A stretch of DNA of 64,000 nucleotides from assembly GCA_009192285.1 (NCBI GenBank), contig CM018604.1:1364001-1428000 (forward strand), in the 5' to 3' direction. Of the stretch, positions 1 through 12,588 are shown piece by piece. Every line of letters begins with the position of its first letter. Within the stretch, counting starts at the first letter, position 1. Made by a program: the position numbers and the translations under genes. The notes under the pieces were generated by a model. It was not told where the DNA came from and did no database searches. It saw only the letters and a program-made list of their open reading frames with translations. The stretch is from Morchella semilibera. Its lineage: Eukaryota > Ascomycota > Pezizomycetes > Pezizales > Morchellaceae.

Positions 1-120
1 AGGATAATTGAGACGGAGTGTCATAAAGTGCTCGCTGATACTGCCAGCAACGATCAGGCTAGGCGTTATTTGGGGTTGGTGTACTCGGGCGCGGGGGTAC
101 AGGCGGTGTTTTTGCGGTAG
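1..120 (+). CDS. 3' end of an unrecognised gene (partial)
   Basis: Reading frame 1 is open from the window edge to a TAG at 118-120 and gives about 39 residues ending in ARRYLGLVYSGAGVQAVFLR. The composition is protein-like: charged helix-like residues first, then a hydrophobic end. The upstream part lies outside the window, so no start or domain can be seen and I do not recognise the family. It could be a chance open frame, since 39 codons is short. The neighbouring sequence after the stop is plainly non-coding. Confidence 0.35.
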   Translation, partial: RIIETECHKVLADTASNDQARRYLGLVYSGAGVQAVFLR

Positions 121-780
121 TTTCCAAGTGCCCCTTGAGCTTGCTGATGTCTGTACGGAATATCTTTTGTAAGCCATCCGATCGATAGTATCGATAGACG
201 AACTTGAGGCAGAGCATCTCAGCCCCAACTGCAAGAGCTTAGGTTTGGGGGTTTTCCCGTCTTGCATACAGCCCCCGCGCTCGGCTATGCATATGCAGAG
301 CCGAAATAAGCGTTCCATCAATTTTATTGACTTTCAACCCATGGTTGTCGCTAAATCACCAAAATTATTGACACCAAGCGCTGCTATGGAGTGATTAAGT
401 CCAACCTACCCGTGTTACAGAATTAAGGTTGATATTTTGGTATTCAGAGCATTAATGGCCATTCAAATTTCTACTCTAGATCTATCTTGGCCCTAGGCGG
501 TTTCAATGCAAGTACTAAAAGCTACATGAGCAGTATGCCAAGGCGCTATATGAAAATCATCTTTTGTCTATAAGGATTGGTCTTGTGGCTTACCAGGACG
601 GCAATTAGTTGTCTCAACTGTGTTGTTATTCAGAATTGATTCTTCATTATTCATAAGAAAAGGTGACCACACGTGTTTGTACGAAGGTGAGATATCTTCA
701 AGAGTTTTTTTCTTTCGAGCATAGTCTTATTATGCGCTCCTATGCAATCAACCCCAAGAGCACCGAAGAAAATCCTGCAG
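121..780. other. intergenic, no feature seen
   Basis: About 660 bases with scattered stops in all frames and no repeat, RNA gene or conserved motif that I can recognise. It probably holds the 3' untranslated ends of the flanking genes. Confidence 0.5.
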
Positions 781-1761
781 CTACTGCGATGACTTCATCA
801 TCTTGATGAATTCTGTTACAATCCCATCCGGAATGTCACCCATTCCCTCCAACACCTTCAAATCACCTTTCATGTTTTCATCGTTGGTAGTTCCGTTCAT
901 TATCGATACTCCTCCACCATTCTCCCATCCTCTACCAAGAGACAAAACAAGCGCATACAACGCCTGCTCTTTGGTCCAACCTCTCTCTTCAGCGAATCCG
1001 CCGACCAACCTCGACCTCAAAAAGCCTGGATTTGCGGTCAAAGTCCAGAAACCCTGATAGACAAGCCCGTGATCCTTACAAAACCCTATGACCTGAGCAT
1101 CATATGCTGTCGCTTCGTGGAACCGATTCTGTACAATTGACGGCTTAACTTCAATGGCTGGACTGTTGTAGAGTGCTGAGAGAATAGGGAAGCCGCAATT
1201 AGAAATCCCCAGATGACGCACCTTGTGCGGGACAAACCGCTCAAGGCTCTTCCAGGCTGTGATTGTGTCTTCCAACGTCTGCAGTGGTGAGTGTAGCAAA
1301 ACCGAATCTATATAATCCACGCCAAGATTTCTCAAAGAAGTCTCAACCGATTGCCTGATCTGTGTGCTGATAGGGGCTGTAGCATTGTAAGGAATATTGT
1401 CTGGGTCTTGCCCACTGGGGGGGGTGTATTTGGTCTGTATAAAAAGCCTAGAACGATCGGCTGTAGGTTTTGCCTGGAGATGATTGAAGAGACCCTGGCC
1501 TACCAGCTGCTCCTGATAATGCTTCGGCTGGCAAGCAGTATCAACGCCAGTAAATCCATGAGCGAGAGCTGCTTGAACAAGGGGTGTAGTTTTGTCCCCC
1601 TTCCAAGCAGTTCCGTAGAGGAAGAGGGGATGATTTCGTCCACTGGGGAGTGTTAAGACAGGACTTGGGTCTGCCTCTGTTGTGATGTCAGGCATCTTGA
1701 AGGAGGCGAATGAACGAGTTAGTGATAATTTAGTGAGATATCTCGATTGACGTGCAAGCAT
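781..1761 (-). CDS. aldo-keto reductase, possibly mitochondrial
   Basis: A single-exon gene of 326 residues. It is an aldo-keto reductase, an NAD(P)H-dependent carbonyl reductase with a TIM barrel. The usual active-site set is visible in order: Asp and Tyr in GVDTACQPKHYQE, Lys in FIQTKYT and His in VLLHSPL. The family helix QIRQSVETSLRNLGVDYID lies between. The first ~20 residues (MLARQSRYLTKLSLTRSFAS) are rich in Arg and Ser and lack acids, like a mitochondrial presequence. A second Met at residue 23 (MPDITTEADP) would start a cytosolic form, so both starts remain possible. Length is normal for the family. No neighbour suggests a pathway and the substrate is unknown. The family call is firm; location is inference. 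Confidence 0.88.
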   Translation of the reverse strand: MLARQSRYLTKLSLTRSFASFKMPDITTEADPSPVLTLPSGRNHPLFLYGTAWKGDKTTPLVQAALAHGFTGVDTACQPKHYQEQLVGQGLFNHLQAKPTADRSRLFIQTKYTPPSGQDPDNIPYNATAPISTQIRQSVETSLRNLGVDYIDSVLLHSPLQTLEDTITAWKSLERFVPHKVRHLGISNCGFPILSALYNSPAIEVKPSIVQNRFHEATAYDAQVIGFCKDHGLVYQGFWTLTANPGFLRSRLVGGFAEERGWTKEQALYALVLSLGRGWENGGGVSIMNGTTNDENMKGDLKVLEGMGDIPDGIVTEFIKMMKSSQ

Positions 1762-4700
1762 AAATGGTTCTACGCCCGGGGCTCAGTACTCGGGAAAGGA
1801 GTCGTATCATCTTGTTGGGAATATTTCTTTGATTTTCTACTTCAGGTTTAATTTGCCTTTCTGACATCCATGACGTAAAGGGGCAAGTACATGCATGAAG
1901 ATACATATGCTTAACCGCGGTACCGCCAATTGTAACCCTGGCCCTAGGGGATCTCCGAAAATAACAAAAAAAGAATTCCCAAGACAATCTGTCCTTTACC
2001 CTCTTCTATTCTTGCCGACTGTTGGGATGTTGGGAGTCTTTTTTTCTTCTTGGAACTCTGGAGTGCATATATTACTGTCTACATGTAGCTACATGTACTA
2101 CCAAAAAGAAACAACTTTTATAGTCGAATATTCGGCTATCGGTGATTGAGGATCTTTGTTTCTGTTGTATTTTTTTTTTTGTGATGACTGCAATCATGTA
2201 CTACAATCGTAATGCCCAAAGAATTAGCTTCACAGAATCGCACTCGGGTATCCCCACAGCAGTACCTACATTCAATCACTTATCCGACCCGAGCTACTAA
2301 CCAGTAGATCACTATCGATAACAACGGTGCATATGTCCATAAATCTTCCCTGCCCCAACCCCGCAATCTCCAGGACCTTCGTTGGCAGGGTTTGCTCCGT
2401 CGGAGGGTCATATATTTGGAAATACACCCGTAAGTGTAGATCTGGAGTTCGGAATGATTCTTTATTCTGGGTACCAAGACTTTCTTCCGAAGTCGAATGA
2501 ATGCCTGTAATCTACTAATACAATATTCCCATTAACTTATTCGTTAACATGGTGATTTCAGCTATTACCCCGTCCCGATTTTTCATAGGACCAGGCTACA
2601 CCTAATTATAGGTGTTCTCGTGTAAAGTATCCTGATTGATGATGATCGCAGAAGCCTTTAAATGTTCAGCCCTGGGATACCGCACATGTGATATGGATCA
2701 AGCATGTATAATAATATGTATCCTGCAAGCCAAATTTCTTCCACCCACCCTGTCGTTATCATCATAAAAGCAAAGCACAACCTCAAGGATCCGAGATGTC
2801 GGAAAATACGCTGGAACGATTATACAGCCAATAATGACCAGCACGCTAAGACCTTCCTTTCGATTGGCCATGTGCCAAGTTGCCGCTCACGATCAGCTGC
2901 CAATGACAAGATACTCGTATCAAAGGAAGAAGTGCCGTAAGGGATGCATATAATCGATCCTTATTTTTTGATACGTTTGGCTTTGCATGACGTACCCGCT
3001 AAGCAGGCACGTGCAGCAAAACAAGGCTGGTTTCGGGGGAGGTCTCCAATCATATAATTTATAGCTGAAGCGAACGGGCCTTCAAGGCGACACTCTTTGA
3101 TTTAGTGAGTCAGGATACCCTTCCCCACGAATTAGCATATCATAAACGGGTATGTAAGATACAGATAGGTTACCATGACCGGGGATGCGAAGCAAAGCAT
3201 CGAGGTGGTAGAGTCGATCGGTCTGTAAAGAGCATTATAGGCCGTGTTTCTGTTATCGTATCGAATGTAAGAGGATAAAAGAATGTGGGCCTTTACACAA
3301 ATCTCATTGCCTATGTGCGCAGTCCAGCAGGTAACAAAACGGCACAATGAGAATGCGCATGAACATTCATGTTTACACGCTCATAGGAGTCCAAAGCGCC
3401 AACCCGCGAGGCTAAGAGTAGTTTTGCTGGAAATTGCGAACCATCTATCTGTTGCTGTCTGGATTGTGGTGCCGATTTAAAGCAGTCGATGTAATATCTG
3501 CAGGTTTGCCTGAGTGAATAAACACGCCTGACCAACACCAATATATGAAAACAGGCTACTACATTCATAGTTCATCACTCGTTGAAGGGTTGACGGGAAT
3601 CCAGCTCGCCTCCCAAACCTGTAACGGCCTCATAAATGAAGTTCAATATACAAACATTTCCTGATTACTACTGCATTTCGTACGATGGTGTTTAATCTTG
3701 TGGGCGTGAATAAGTAAAACACATATTAGATCGAGTTGCCAGAGATGTAACCGGGGTGAGAGCTCGTCGTCTAGGCACAGTTAAAGATTTAAACTTTGGG
3801 AATAGACCCTACACGAACCGATTTTGTATAGGGTGTACTCACATTGGCCGACTAGATGTGGAACCAGCATGGGCCAATCAATTTCTATAACCTAGAGAAG
3901 ACAGATTTAGTGAGCTACTCGAATCGTGAAGATCAAAAGCCTTTATATCAGCTAAATCGTAAAGAAAAGGATCACGTAAAGGAAAGTTTCCAGACCAGAA
4001 ATTCACATTACAGTGGATCCTCGGATAATCATGCCTAGTCACTCGCTGAGATGATTGTGCAACTTGGTGCCTTGTGATTTGGTTTGTCCGATCGTTTACG
4101 TACTGCCGATATCTCCCTTAACATGGCCCGGGTCTATAACTGTCGCACAGGCCATCATGCCTAGACCTACGTGTATACGTATAGACGCAGAAATATCTAG
4201 CAAGATATGTTCATATCCACGGCATATCTGAGGTATATCTTTAATGGTGTGGCACGTATGCCTAAGACAAAGCTCCACGTATCGGGGCAGCACATGGAGA
4301 CAGGTCTGGTAGGACAAAGGCTCTGGGCAACGATCCTCCCTGTCCCAAGGTGTTCCGGGGTTCGGCCATTATGTTGATGATAGTTTGATGTAGATAATGT
4401 AGATCTAAGGGTTTGGGTAAGTATCGGTCCGCATATGAGCTGTACTGGAACATACATGTATAGTGGAATTAAGGGCCCACTAGAGGCGGTATGTAGGCCT
4501 TCGTATGAATTGGCTGAGGTACACCCTTATCCAGAGGCGGAGAACTTGGCGAGGAGGTGAAATATATCACTCTGGGGGTGGGACTTTAATGTACAAGGAA
4601 GCGACTGACGAGCATGCTCAGCGCAGCCTGGCCGTTCTAAAGAGTTCGCTAGTTGGTGCAAGACCCCTCGTGTCAAAGTCTGGGTGGGAAAAGGCAGTGC

Positions 4701-6344
4701 AAACAATTAACCCCGGATTTACCCACCGAGTTTGTATCGACGACGAAAATTAAACTATTAACTACCAGCTGACGTACACTTCCTACTTGTCGGGTCGGTA
4801 TTCTAGAAGCAGGTGATGTGTAAGGGTAAAAATAGAGCCAGCACTACACGTGTATACTTGGTACTACCATAAAATTTTGCACTGCACTTAACTTCTTGTG
4901 TGATTGCCACAATACATGATGCCATTTATTGCGAATTTAAGTTTGCATCCAATATTAAAAATCCCGGAAGTGCATATTAAACGAACATTTGCTTCCAAAA
5001 ATTGACTTCAATTGGCTGCACCAGGCCTTCCATCACGCACGGTCCACTAAAGCTGCACTCGATACCGGCACATCGAGTACGTACATCTTAAAGCTCCTCT
5101 CCAGGGACAGAAGTGAACTTATGATGAGGATAGAAGGGGCGATCAACCTATCAGAATCTTGGCGCTTATAGTTCTTCATTTTGATGTGCTCAAATCTATC
5201 TTGTCCCCTGGACCTGCGCCAATGTCTGGTCCAAAGTGTTCGGACTGCATGTATACATTTACGTGCCTCACTACGTCGATGTAACCAACTCTAGTAAGAG
5301 ACAGTGGCGTTAATAATATCCGGACTTTCCCCTGGTAGAGTACTTCGTCCGCCAAAAGAATTATTGTTGGTGCCGGGCCATATGCTCAAATTAGTGTTTT
5401 CCACAAGCTACGGAAGGAATATCTCCAAGAAGAAATACGAAAATCACGTGCTTCCTCACTTATTTACCTTTGGTACATGTTTTCCCTCGTTTTCTTCCAT
5501 ACATGTACATTGTGGAGTATATGAGACGTGCATGACAGTGTGGGCTAGACCATGCACGTCCATTTTTTATGTTACACTTAGGGTACATACATGTAATTGA
5601 ACCCCCCGGAACTGTAATTCAAACAGTTCGTATAAAGCATGTAGGTACATGTATGTACATGTACTGGTAAGGAAGCTATCGATCCATGTATGCATATAAA
5701 TGTATAGTTGTACATGTACGATCCTTTAACTGAAAAAGCTTGTTAACTCCATGTAAGCATATACTTACATGTAAGTGAGAAAAATCAGCCTTGGGTCCCC
5801 TCTTTGTGCGATATCAATAGTCAAAGAATCGACAGGAGCCTATGCATCAAGTTATAAAAAAGCAGCACCTCTGCTGCGCCCCAGACTCTCTTTGCTCAAA
5901 CGCTTGACACACGTACACAGAACTGTCTAAATCTCCTAAATCCCTCATGGCTTTCAGTCCCGTATAGTCGTGCGTGGCCGTTACACCCCTATCCCTTTTC
6001 TCAGCACACAGGTTGTCGAAATGTGTACGTGTCGCCCGTGCAGGTTGCTATTCGATGTCTTGCTGTATCTAATCCCCACTCAATCGATCTCATGGAAGGC
6101 GCCCTGATCAATAGTAGTTAGCAGCCTCTATAGATCGACAAATCTAGATTTTAGACCGGATCGATGCAAGTCCCTGCGTGTGCGTGTATCAGCCTTGTGC
6201 CTGGACTCGTACTGGTAGGTATCGTCGGGAAGAGGACTTTGCAGAGACAGTCTTTGAAGCTTCGCCCAGCGCTTTTGTGGAACATAATGATTCTCGAGTG
6301 GATGAAGAACCCAAACCATTTCGGGGAATACACACCTCTAAAAG
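1762..6344. other. long intergenic region with scattered TACATGTA palindromes
   Basis: About 4.6 kb without a convincing gene. Open frames are short (under 100 codons), lack domain-like sequence and are broken in all frames. The region carries eight copies of the TACATGTA palindrome, two near 2080-2097 and six between 5500 and 5773. No tRNA or transposon protein was recognised. The last few hundred bases are presumably the promoter of the amine oxidase gene. Confidence 0.5.
5500..5773. repeat. cluster of six TACATGTA palindromes
   Basis: Copies start at 5500, 5588, 5646, 5656, 5711 and 5766. Several are embedded in longer palindromic contexts such as CTTACATGTAAG. They share no common longer flank, so this is a recurring short motif and not copies of one transposon. 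The function is unknown; see the findings for the window-wide tally. Confidence 0.7.
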
Positions 6345-6351
6345 TATATAA
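6345..6351 (+). promoter_or_regulatory. TATA box of the amine oxidase gene
   Basis: TATATAA lies 79 bases before the ATG at 6430, inside GTATATAAGAG. Spacing and form fit a fungal core promoter. No upstream operator could be identified. Confidence 0.5.
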
Positions 6352-6429
6352 GAGCTCGTATAGAACGTGTAGAGTTGCTATCCTCAAGGCCTCATCAATC
6401 GCTCTTAGCTAGTAACTAGCTATTGTACC

Positions 6430-9189
6430 ATGGTTTGTCTCACAGGTCTTCTGGCCATTGCTGCAATAGTATGCGAGTTTACTGCATCTGCGATTTCCCC
6501 AAATCCCAATCGTCGTATCCGTCGACAAGCAAGTAATTGTCCTACTCCGGTAGAACCCACAATAACGGCACCAAAACCAAACCCATGGCTTCAATTATCA
6601 AGAAATGAGACAGCAACGCTTCTCGAATGGCTCCATGACCCTGCCCAAGGACTCAATTTGACGGTGTATGCCAGTTCAACCCCTTGGGATAACCGTGTTG
6701 GGGTTACTGAACTCTTGATGCCGAACAAGACGGATGTTTTGAATTATTTAGAAGGTGGACCTGCTCCAGTTCGATATGCACGTGTTGAGCTTTACTTCGG
6801 CGCCACAGAGAGCCCTTATACTGAAGATTACATCGTAAGTACACATGTATTGAGTTTTTTTTGGAGAGAATTTACTTATAACCGCTTTCTAACTTGTTAC
6901 ACCAATCTCATTAAGGTTGGCCCTATTCCCGTTTCAGAAGCAACAACTATCAACCCTCTTAACTTTGTATACAACAAAGGAGATGGAAAGTCACGGGTCT
7001 ACGCTGCTGATACCTCACTCCTGCTTGATTGGGTTCAGTCGATTGGGGAACGGATTTCCGATATCACGTTGGACCTCCTTGGGACGGTATGTTTCTTTCA
7101 TAAGGCTGCAGGTATACCTTAACTTCGTTGCGGGCTTTCTAACTGATATTGGTTCTGCGTAGGACCTAAGTACATCTCGTATTCTAGCGTCAGACCCTAA
7201 GCAGGAGGATGGTAGAACTATTCTGTGGGGACAATATGGGCTTAATCCCACGGGCGAGTACGATAGCGGGTCACTTCTTCCCCAGGGCCTTTACTTGAAA
7301 GCCGGTGAGTGATACTTAACCCCCCTGTGAGAATATCAGGAAAACCGGGCCTCATTCGTCGGTTAAAAATAGATATTACTGGTCGGAACCCAGAGGGATG
7401 GAAACTTCTTAATATCTTTTATGATAACATTTTATATGACGGAGTTGATGAGTTCCGTAAAGCCTGGGAAAGCCCCGGGTTTAATAAACTTACGAAACAA
7501 GTTGATGGAAATTGGACAAGCACTGGAAGATCTAGCACAGGTGAAAGTATCCCGCTAGACGAACGGGCTGCTCCAATCCCAATCCAACCCGAAGGCCAAA
7601 GATTCAGTGTCGACAAAGAGGAGAACTATATCAAGTGGATGGACTTCGAATTTTATACCGGCTTTACTCGTGACCTAGGGGTAACTCTCTATGATATCAA
7701 ATATAAAGGTAAAAGAATCATATATGAGCTAGGGCTCCAAGAAGCGCTTGCACACTATGCCGGTAGCGACCCCATGCAAAGCAGAACGGCATACCTAGAC
7801 ACCTACTACGGAATGGGTCCCTTTGTATTTGAGTTGCTACCAGGATACGATTGCCCGGCCTATTCAACTTTTCTTAATACCTCATACAGTGAATCCGGTT
7901 ATTCATTTACCAATAAAGATAGCATTTGTTTGTTTGAACAGGACGCGGGTTATCCTCTCCAACGTCACACTTCCTATAATTTTATCACCGTCACAAAGAA
8001 CACAGTGTTTACACTCCGATTTGTTTCCACTGTTGGAAATTACGATTATAACTTCGACTACAACTTTCACCTCGATGGGACCATTGAAGTGAAAGTTAGG
8101 GCATCTGGATATATTCAATCGGCGTTTTATGCAAATAACGAAGATTATGGTTACAAGATACATGATGCTATATCGGGTTCCATGCACGATCATGTCTTGA
8201 ATTTTAAGGCTGATATTGATGTGCTCGGGGTAAAAAATACCTTTGAGAAGGTCGCTATCGTCAGCGATACAGTGGAGTAAGCATTTTTTCCCCTTGGCAT
8301 TGTTGTTTCTTTTTAAACTGACACCTGTCGTAAGCTATGTATGGTCACCCGCTCCTCGTAATACTATGCGCCTCGAGCGGTCTTTTGTAGAGAATGAGGA
8401 TGATGGGAAAATCAACTGGCCAACGAACGGCGCTGCAATGTACGTAGTTGTCAATAGGGACGAACCTAACATCTATGGAGAGTACCCCGGCTACAGAATT
8501 CTCCCAGGTAATAAATGCAAAACAACCCCCAATTATGGTATCAGTTAACTTAATCATTAATCCAATAGGTTCTGGAACTCCGGTCCATCTTGCAGTCAAA
8601 AACTCGTCAAACTTGCTCAATTCTGGCGAGTTTGCAACGCATCACCTCTATGTTACCAAGCAGAAAGATACAGAACCCCGTTCTGCTGCTGCTGCAAACT
8701 CAATGGACCTTGGAGACCCACTTGTAAACTTTGGGAAGTTTTTTGATAGCGAATCATTGGCCCAAGAAGACATGTGACTAGCCCTACTTAACTCCGCCTG
8801 AAAGCCAAGGATTCTAACCGGGAAACAGAGTTGTTTGGTTCAATTTGGGCATGCATCATGTTCCACATACCGGTAAGCCCTCATATTTTACTCACACCCT
8901 AAAAACAACTACCGCTACTAGAGATACGAGAAAATCTGACGAAACCCTTTTCCTTTCAGGCGATCTCCCGAATACGGTATTCACGACCGCACAGTCCAGC
9001 ATTTTCCTTTCACCCCACAACTATCTCCTCGGAGATGCGTCTCGATTTACCTCTCAACAAGTTGAAGTAAGATTTAGTCCTGGATTCGATGGCTCGGCTG
9101 TTGTGAAAGATGCCCCATCCGCACCCAAATGTTCGGTGGTTAACATGGTACTCCCTCCCTCCGCCACACCACCGTTACCTCAAAGCTGA
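6430..9189 (+). CDS. secreted copper amine oxidase, 8 exons
   Basis: Exons join(6430..6834,6916..7086,7163..7304,7340..8276,8335..8507,8569..8773,8829..8872,8960..9189) give 768 residues with every phase closing. Copper amine oxidases turn primary amines into aldehydes with release of ammonia and peroxide. A signal peptide (VCLTGLLAIAAIVC) starts the protein, so it is probably secreted. The catalytic Asp lies in YLDTYYGMG (about residue 393). The tyrosine that becomes topaquinone is in TVGNYDY (about 474). Copper-binding histidines are in MHDH (about 522 and 524), and a further His is in GMHHVPHTG. The strongly conserved RNTMRLERSFVENEDDGKIN follows intron 4. Intron 3 is only 35 bases. Introns 1 and 7 are multiples of three without stops, so retention would lengthen the protein. 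Length is normal for fungal members. Confidence 0.93.
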
Positions 9190-12144
9190 TGTAACTGTAG
9201 TCTCCATTGTTTCCTGATTTCAGCACTTACCAGGGCGGAGAGCAAACCCGGAAATTCCCCTACACCGATGAGGTGGATCCGAATGCTTCGGACCCCTGAT
9301 GGAAAACACTGACGCGAAACTCTTTTTAGCAAGGGTGCTATATCGAGATCATCTGCAGAAAGGTCTTTGCATGTTACAGCTAGCCCATTCGAAGACATTC
9401 CAATTACCTGATTTGGTGCATCTCTCTTTTGTTTTATTTCCATAGTTAACAGCACTAGTACTAAATTTATATCTTGCAAAATTTCCTAAATGGGACCAAT
9501 AAGTGGATGATTACAAAATAACCTTATCATTCTCCTTATCGCTTTCCTAAAAGCACATACCTTGGAAGCAAGAAAAAGAAACGTGACTAGAAAGAGAGCT
9601 AGAAAACGCCATTGAACGGTTCCCCGCAGGCCTGTCCCTAGCCCTGGCAAAGTCTCAGCGCAAAAAAAACGCCCGCATGAAGATGCGGAGAAGCTTTAAG
9701 CATAGATGCATGCCAAAGTAGCTGAAGGAGGCTATGCTATAAGGATACGTACAGATGGATAGGGTATACGGTGGAAGTTATCACAGGAGTAAATATTTAT
9801 AGGATCAGTACCGAAATTGGACGTCCTGCCCTCTTCTTCAGATCCGTCCACAAGATCCAAGATCTTCAGCTCGCTTAGCGGTTGAAATGTCTACTGTATG
9901 TAAAGCACTAAAGATGAGCTGTTCCAACACAAGAGATTATCAATAAAGGCCTACATTACGTCCCTGACCAATGTTAGTGTCATATACCAATTGTGTGTTG
10001 GCAATTCGACAGCAATTCCGTGAACTTAGGAGCGGGCTGCCTGTGGAATTGGGGGAAACCTGTCTCTGTCGGCTACCGGGGCCTATGTCCTGAAGACATT
10101 ACTACCACAGAGAGTCTCTGACAACGTTTATATTTTTGGGCAGTATCCCAGATATTATATCCCTGTAAACTAGCGGGGAAAGTTAGATTAGAACTCTGTA
10201 GACTACACGATAAACAACTTGATTGGCCCTGGTATTGCAGCTGCGGAGGGCTGCGTTAGATCACAGATTATCACTCGCCAACCGTTGTTCTCATTGCAGC
10301 GATTGACTACCGTGGCTGGTAAATTAACCTGAGGAGAACATATCATAAATATTATGTAAACTGAGTGATTATGGTATCCAGGTGGTTTGCCTTAGGATTC
10401 GATATTATTCGTGGGAACGTTACCGATATGATTGATGCCCGACTTATCATCGATGGCCCATGGCATTTTCCCTGCTTTGTTAATTTCGATGTTTTTCTTT
10501 TCTTTTTCTCTTCTTTTTCTTAATGGAAGATTAGGGATGGATTCAACTGACAGGCGTGCCATACTGTAGCAGCAGCACACGGCAATCCCCATGAAACTAG
10601 AAATACACAGCCGAAGGCCTCCGAGCCCACACCTGTGAGTACGGCTGAGCTATACATACACGAGCATGAGTAAGTAGCCGCCCACGCAGAAGCGCAATCG
10701 AGGGTGGTAATTGATGGATGCACCCTTAGCCTGTTATTTTGGGCGGGTAAGCCAAGTAAGTTAAGAAGCTATTGAGATCTTTATTTTTGTCTCTCCTTCA
10801 CATTCCATCGATCTCTCCAACAGGCCTCGGACTCATCGCAAATCTTCTGTGCAGCCCTTGGTCTTCACCCCCGCAAAAGCTTGGGTTTGCAAAACCATGA
10901 CATCGAAAAGTGCAAAGAACCAAGCTCTGCAGTGCAGTGCAATACAACCGCTGCTAGTACGGTATGTAGAGATTGGATCTTTGGTCCGTTCATCTTCTGG
11001 CCTTGCAGCTCCGAGACCTGCAGAAGGGAAAAAAATAAAGTTCAATAACTAGGCTGCTTATGGGGGGCCTATCACCTACAGTAGCAGTAAATGTGATGTA
11101 TGCACCAGCTATTTAAACCACCACCACCACAACAACCCACCTCTATGGTTCCCGGATTATCTCTAGCAGGTGCAGGTTATGTGGGAAAAAAGATGTTCAC
11201 TTTTTTTTAGAAGCCTTGCTGTTTTGCGTGTTTGGATGCCTCAGCTGAGTTAGACCATTTCCTTTTGTGTCAGCGAGGCCTCGATGTTTTTTGCTTTTTT
11301 CAAAACGGTTAATGGCGATAATATATGCATGTAAATCAGCTCATTGGCTGAAATTGTCTCGCAGATTGGCTTGAAGTGGAGAAAACTATCGAGTACGTGG
11401 CCATGGCGGCGGTCAGGCGCATCATACCTCCAATGATTTTGGCAGTAGTCCAGAAGCCTTGTACAACCACACTTACATGGCACATAACCTCTCTACGCCG
11501 GGTGCTTTGGGTTCGATTTTAAGGCGAGGCTGAAAGATTGCAGGTCATATCTTGCCCAAGATCTCTTATAACAACGGCAACATCAGCAGCTGCTTCCATC
11601 CCGTTATTCTTGGAGGAACCAGAGCGAAACTCTATCTGACCGACACCCGCAGGTTTATCACGGACACCGATATCATCCCATCATGACTAAAGCCTGGGAA
11701 CGCGAGAAGTCACGGATGCATGAGCTGTAATTGTCTTCCCCTCCGTGGCCTTTTCTTTAGGCGGGGTTGATACAATGAATTTCAAAACTAACAATTTCTG
11801 TAAAGATATATGGTACGAGGGATGAAATTATCCCAAATGCAACTAGTCATGCGCGAGCAGCATAATTTTCTTGCTAGGTATGAAGACAAAGACGGTTCTT
11901 GCACCCCCCGATAGCATCACCACCACCACCCCACTACCCATTACTTCAACCCCACCCACGATACAATATTATATATATATATATTTATAGGACCAGAACG
12001 CTAAGTAAAGAAAAAGCGAACGAGCATATAAACAGAAATTCAAGGAATGGAAGTGGTTCAAGAAGACACCGGTAATACCACCTCCTATTAAAGATTTTAC
12101 ATCTATTGATTCCAAGCTTATTCTATAAATAGCGGAACTCGGGT
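9190..12144. other. intergenic, no gene recognised
   Basis: Almost 3 kb with only short open frames (under 100 codons) and no domain-like peptide on either strand. It contains a few pyrimidine-rich stretches (around 10,490-10,520) and a TA-dinucleotide run near 11,970-11,985. No tRNA, transposon end or long repeat was seen. Confidence 0.45.
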
Positions 12145-12588
12145 ATGAGTAGTTTAGATATCAGAGTCCCTGTTGAACCACCACTCGTCTCTTCAAGGGA
12201 TTACAAAATACAACACACTCATCACATACCTCGACACACAAGCTCGAGCCCTGTTGATAGCCTAGGGCACCACACCAGCCAAATGTCTACTACAAATGCA
12301 TATGGAGGATTGAGTGTGAACTCGGATCATTCTGGTTACTCAGACTCACAACACTCGGTACTAGGGCTGAGTAACATGCACGGTTCGGTGCAACCTATCG
12401 TTCGATCATCAGAAAACTACGTCTCGATATCCCTGCCACCAGTCACAGACTTGCTTCCCATCGAAGAAGGTTTGAAGGAAAGCGTGCGGTCGGCCGCCCT
12501 ACTGCTAGACTCAGGGAAGCTTGACGATGCAGAGACGTTCCTCGAACACGCTATAAAGACCCTACAATGGCTGAGAAACTGCCGGTGA
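12145..12588 (+). CDS. small unknown protein, 147 residues
   Basis: A single open frame of 147 codons that I do not recognise. Residues 1-95 are polar and rich in Ser, His, Gln and Asn, which suggests disorder. Residues ~105-145 form a likely amphipathic helical pair (GLKESVRSAALLLDSGKLDD then AETFLEHAIKTLQWLRN), recalling a TPR-like helix hairpin but too short to call one. The change from low-complexity to regular heptad-like sequence argues that it is a real protein. A TA-rich stretch and a TATAAATA at about 12,124-12,131 precede the ATG. An upstream coding exon was looked for, but no splice pair kept the frame. Confidence 0.5.
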   Translation: MSSLDIRVPVEPPLVSSRDYKIQHTHHIPRHTSSSPVDSLGHHTSQMSTTNAYGGLSVNSDHSGYSDSQHSVLGLSNMHGSVQPIVRSSENYVSISLPPVTDLLPIEEGLKESVRSAALLLDSGKLDDAETFLEHAIKTLQWLRNCR

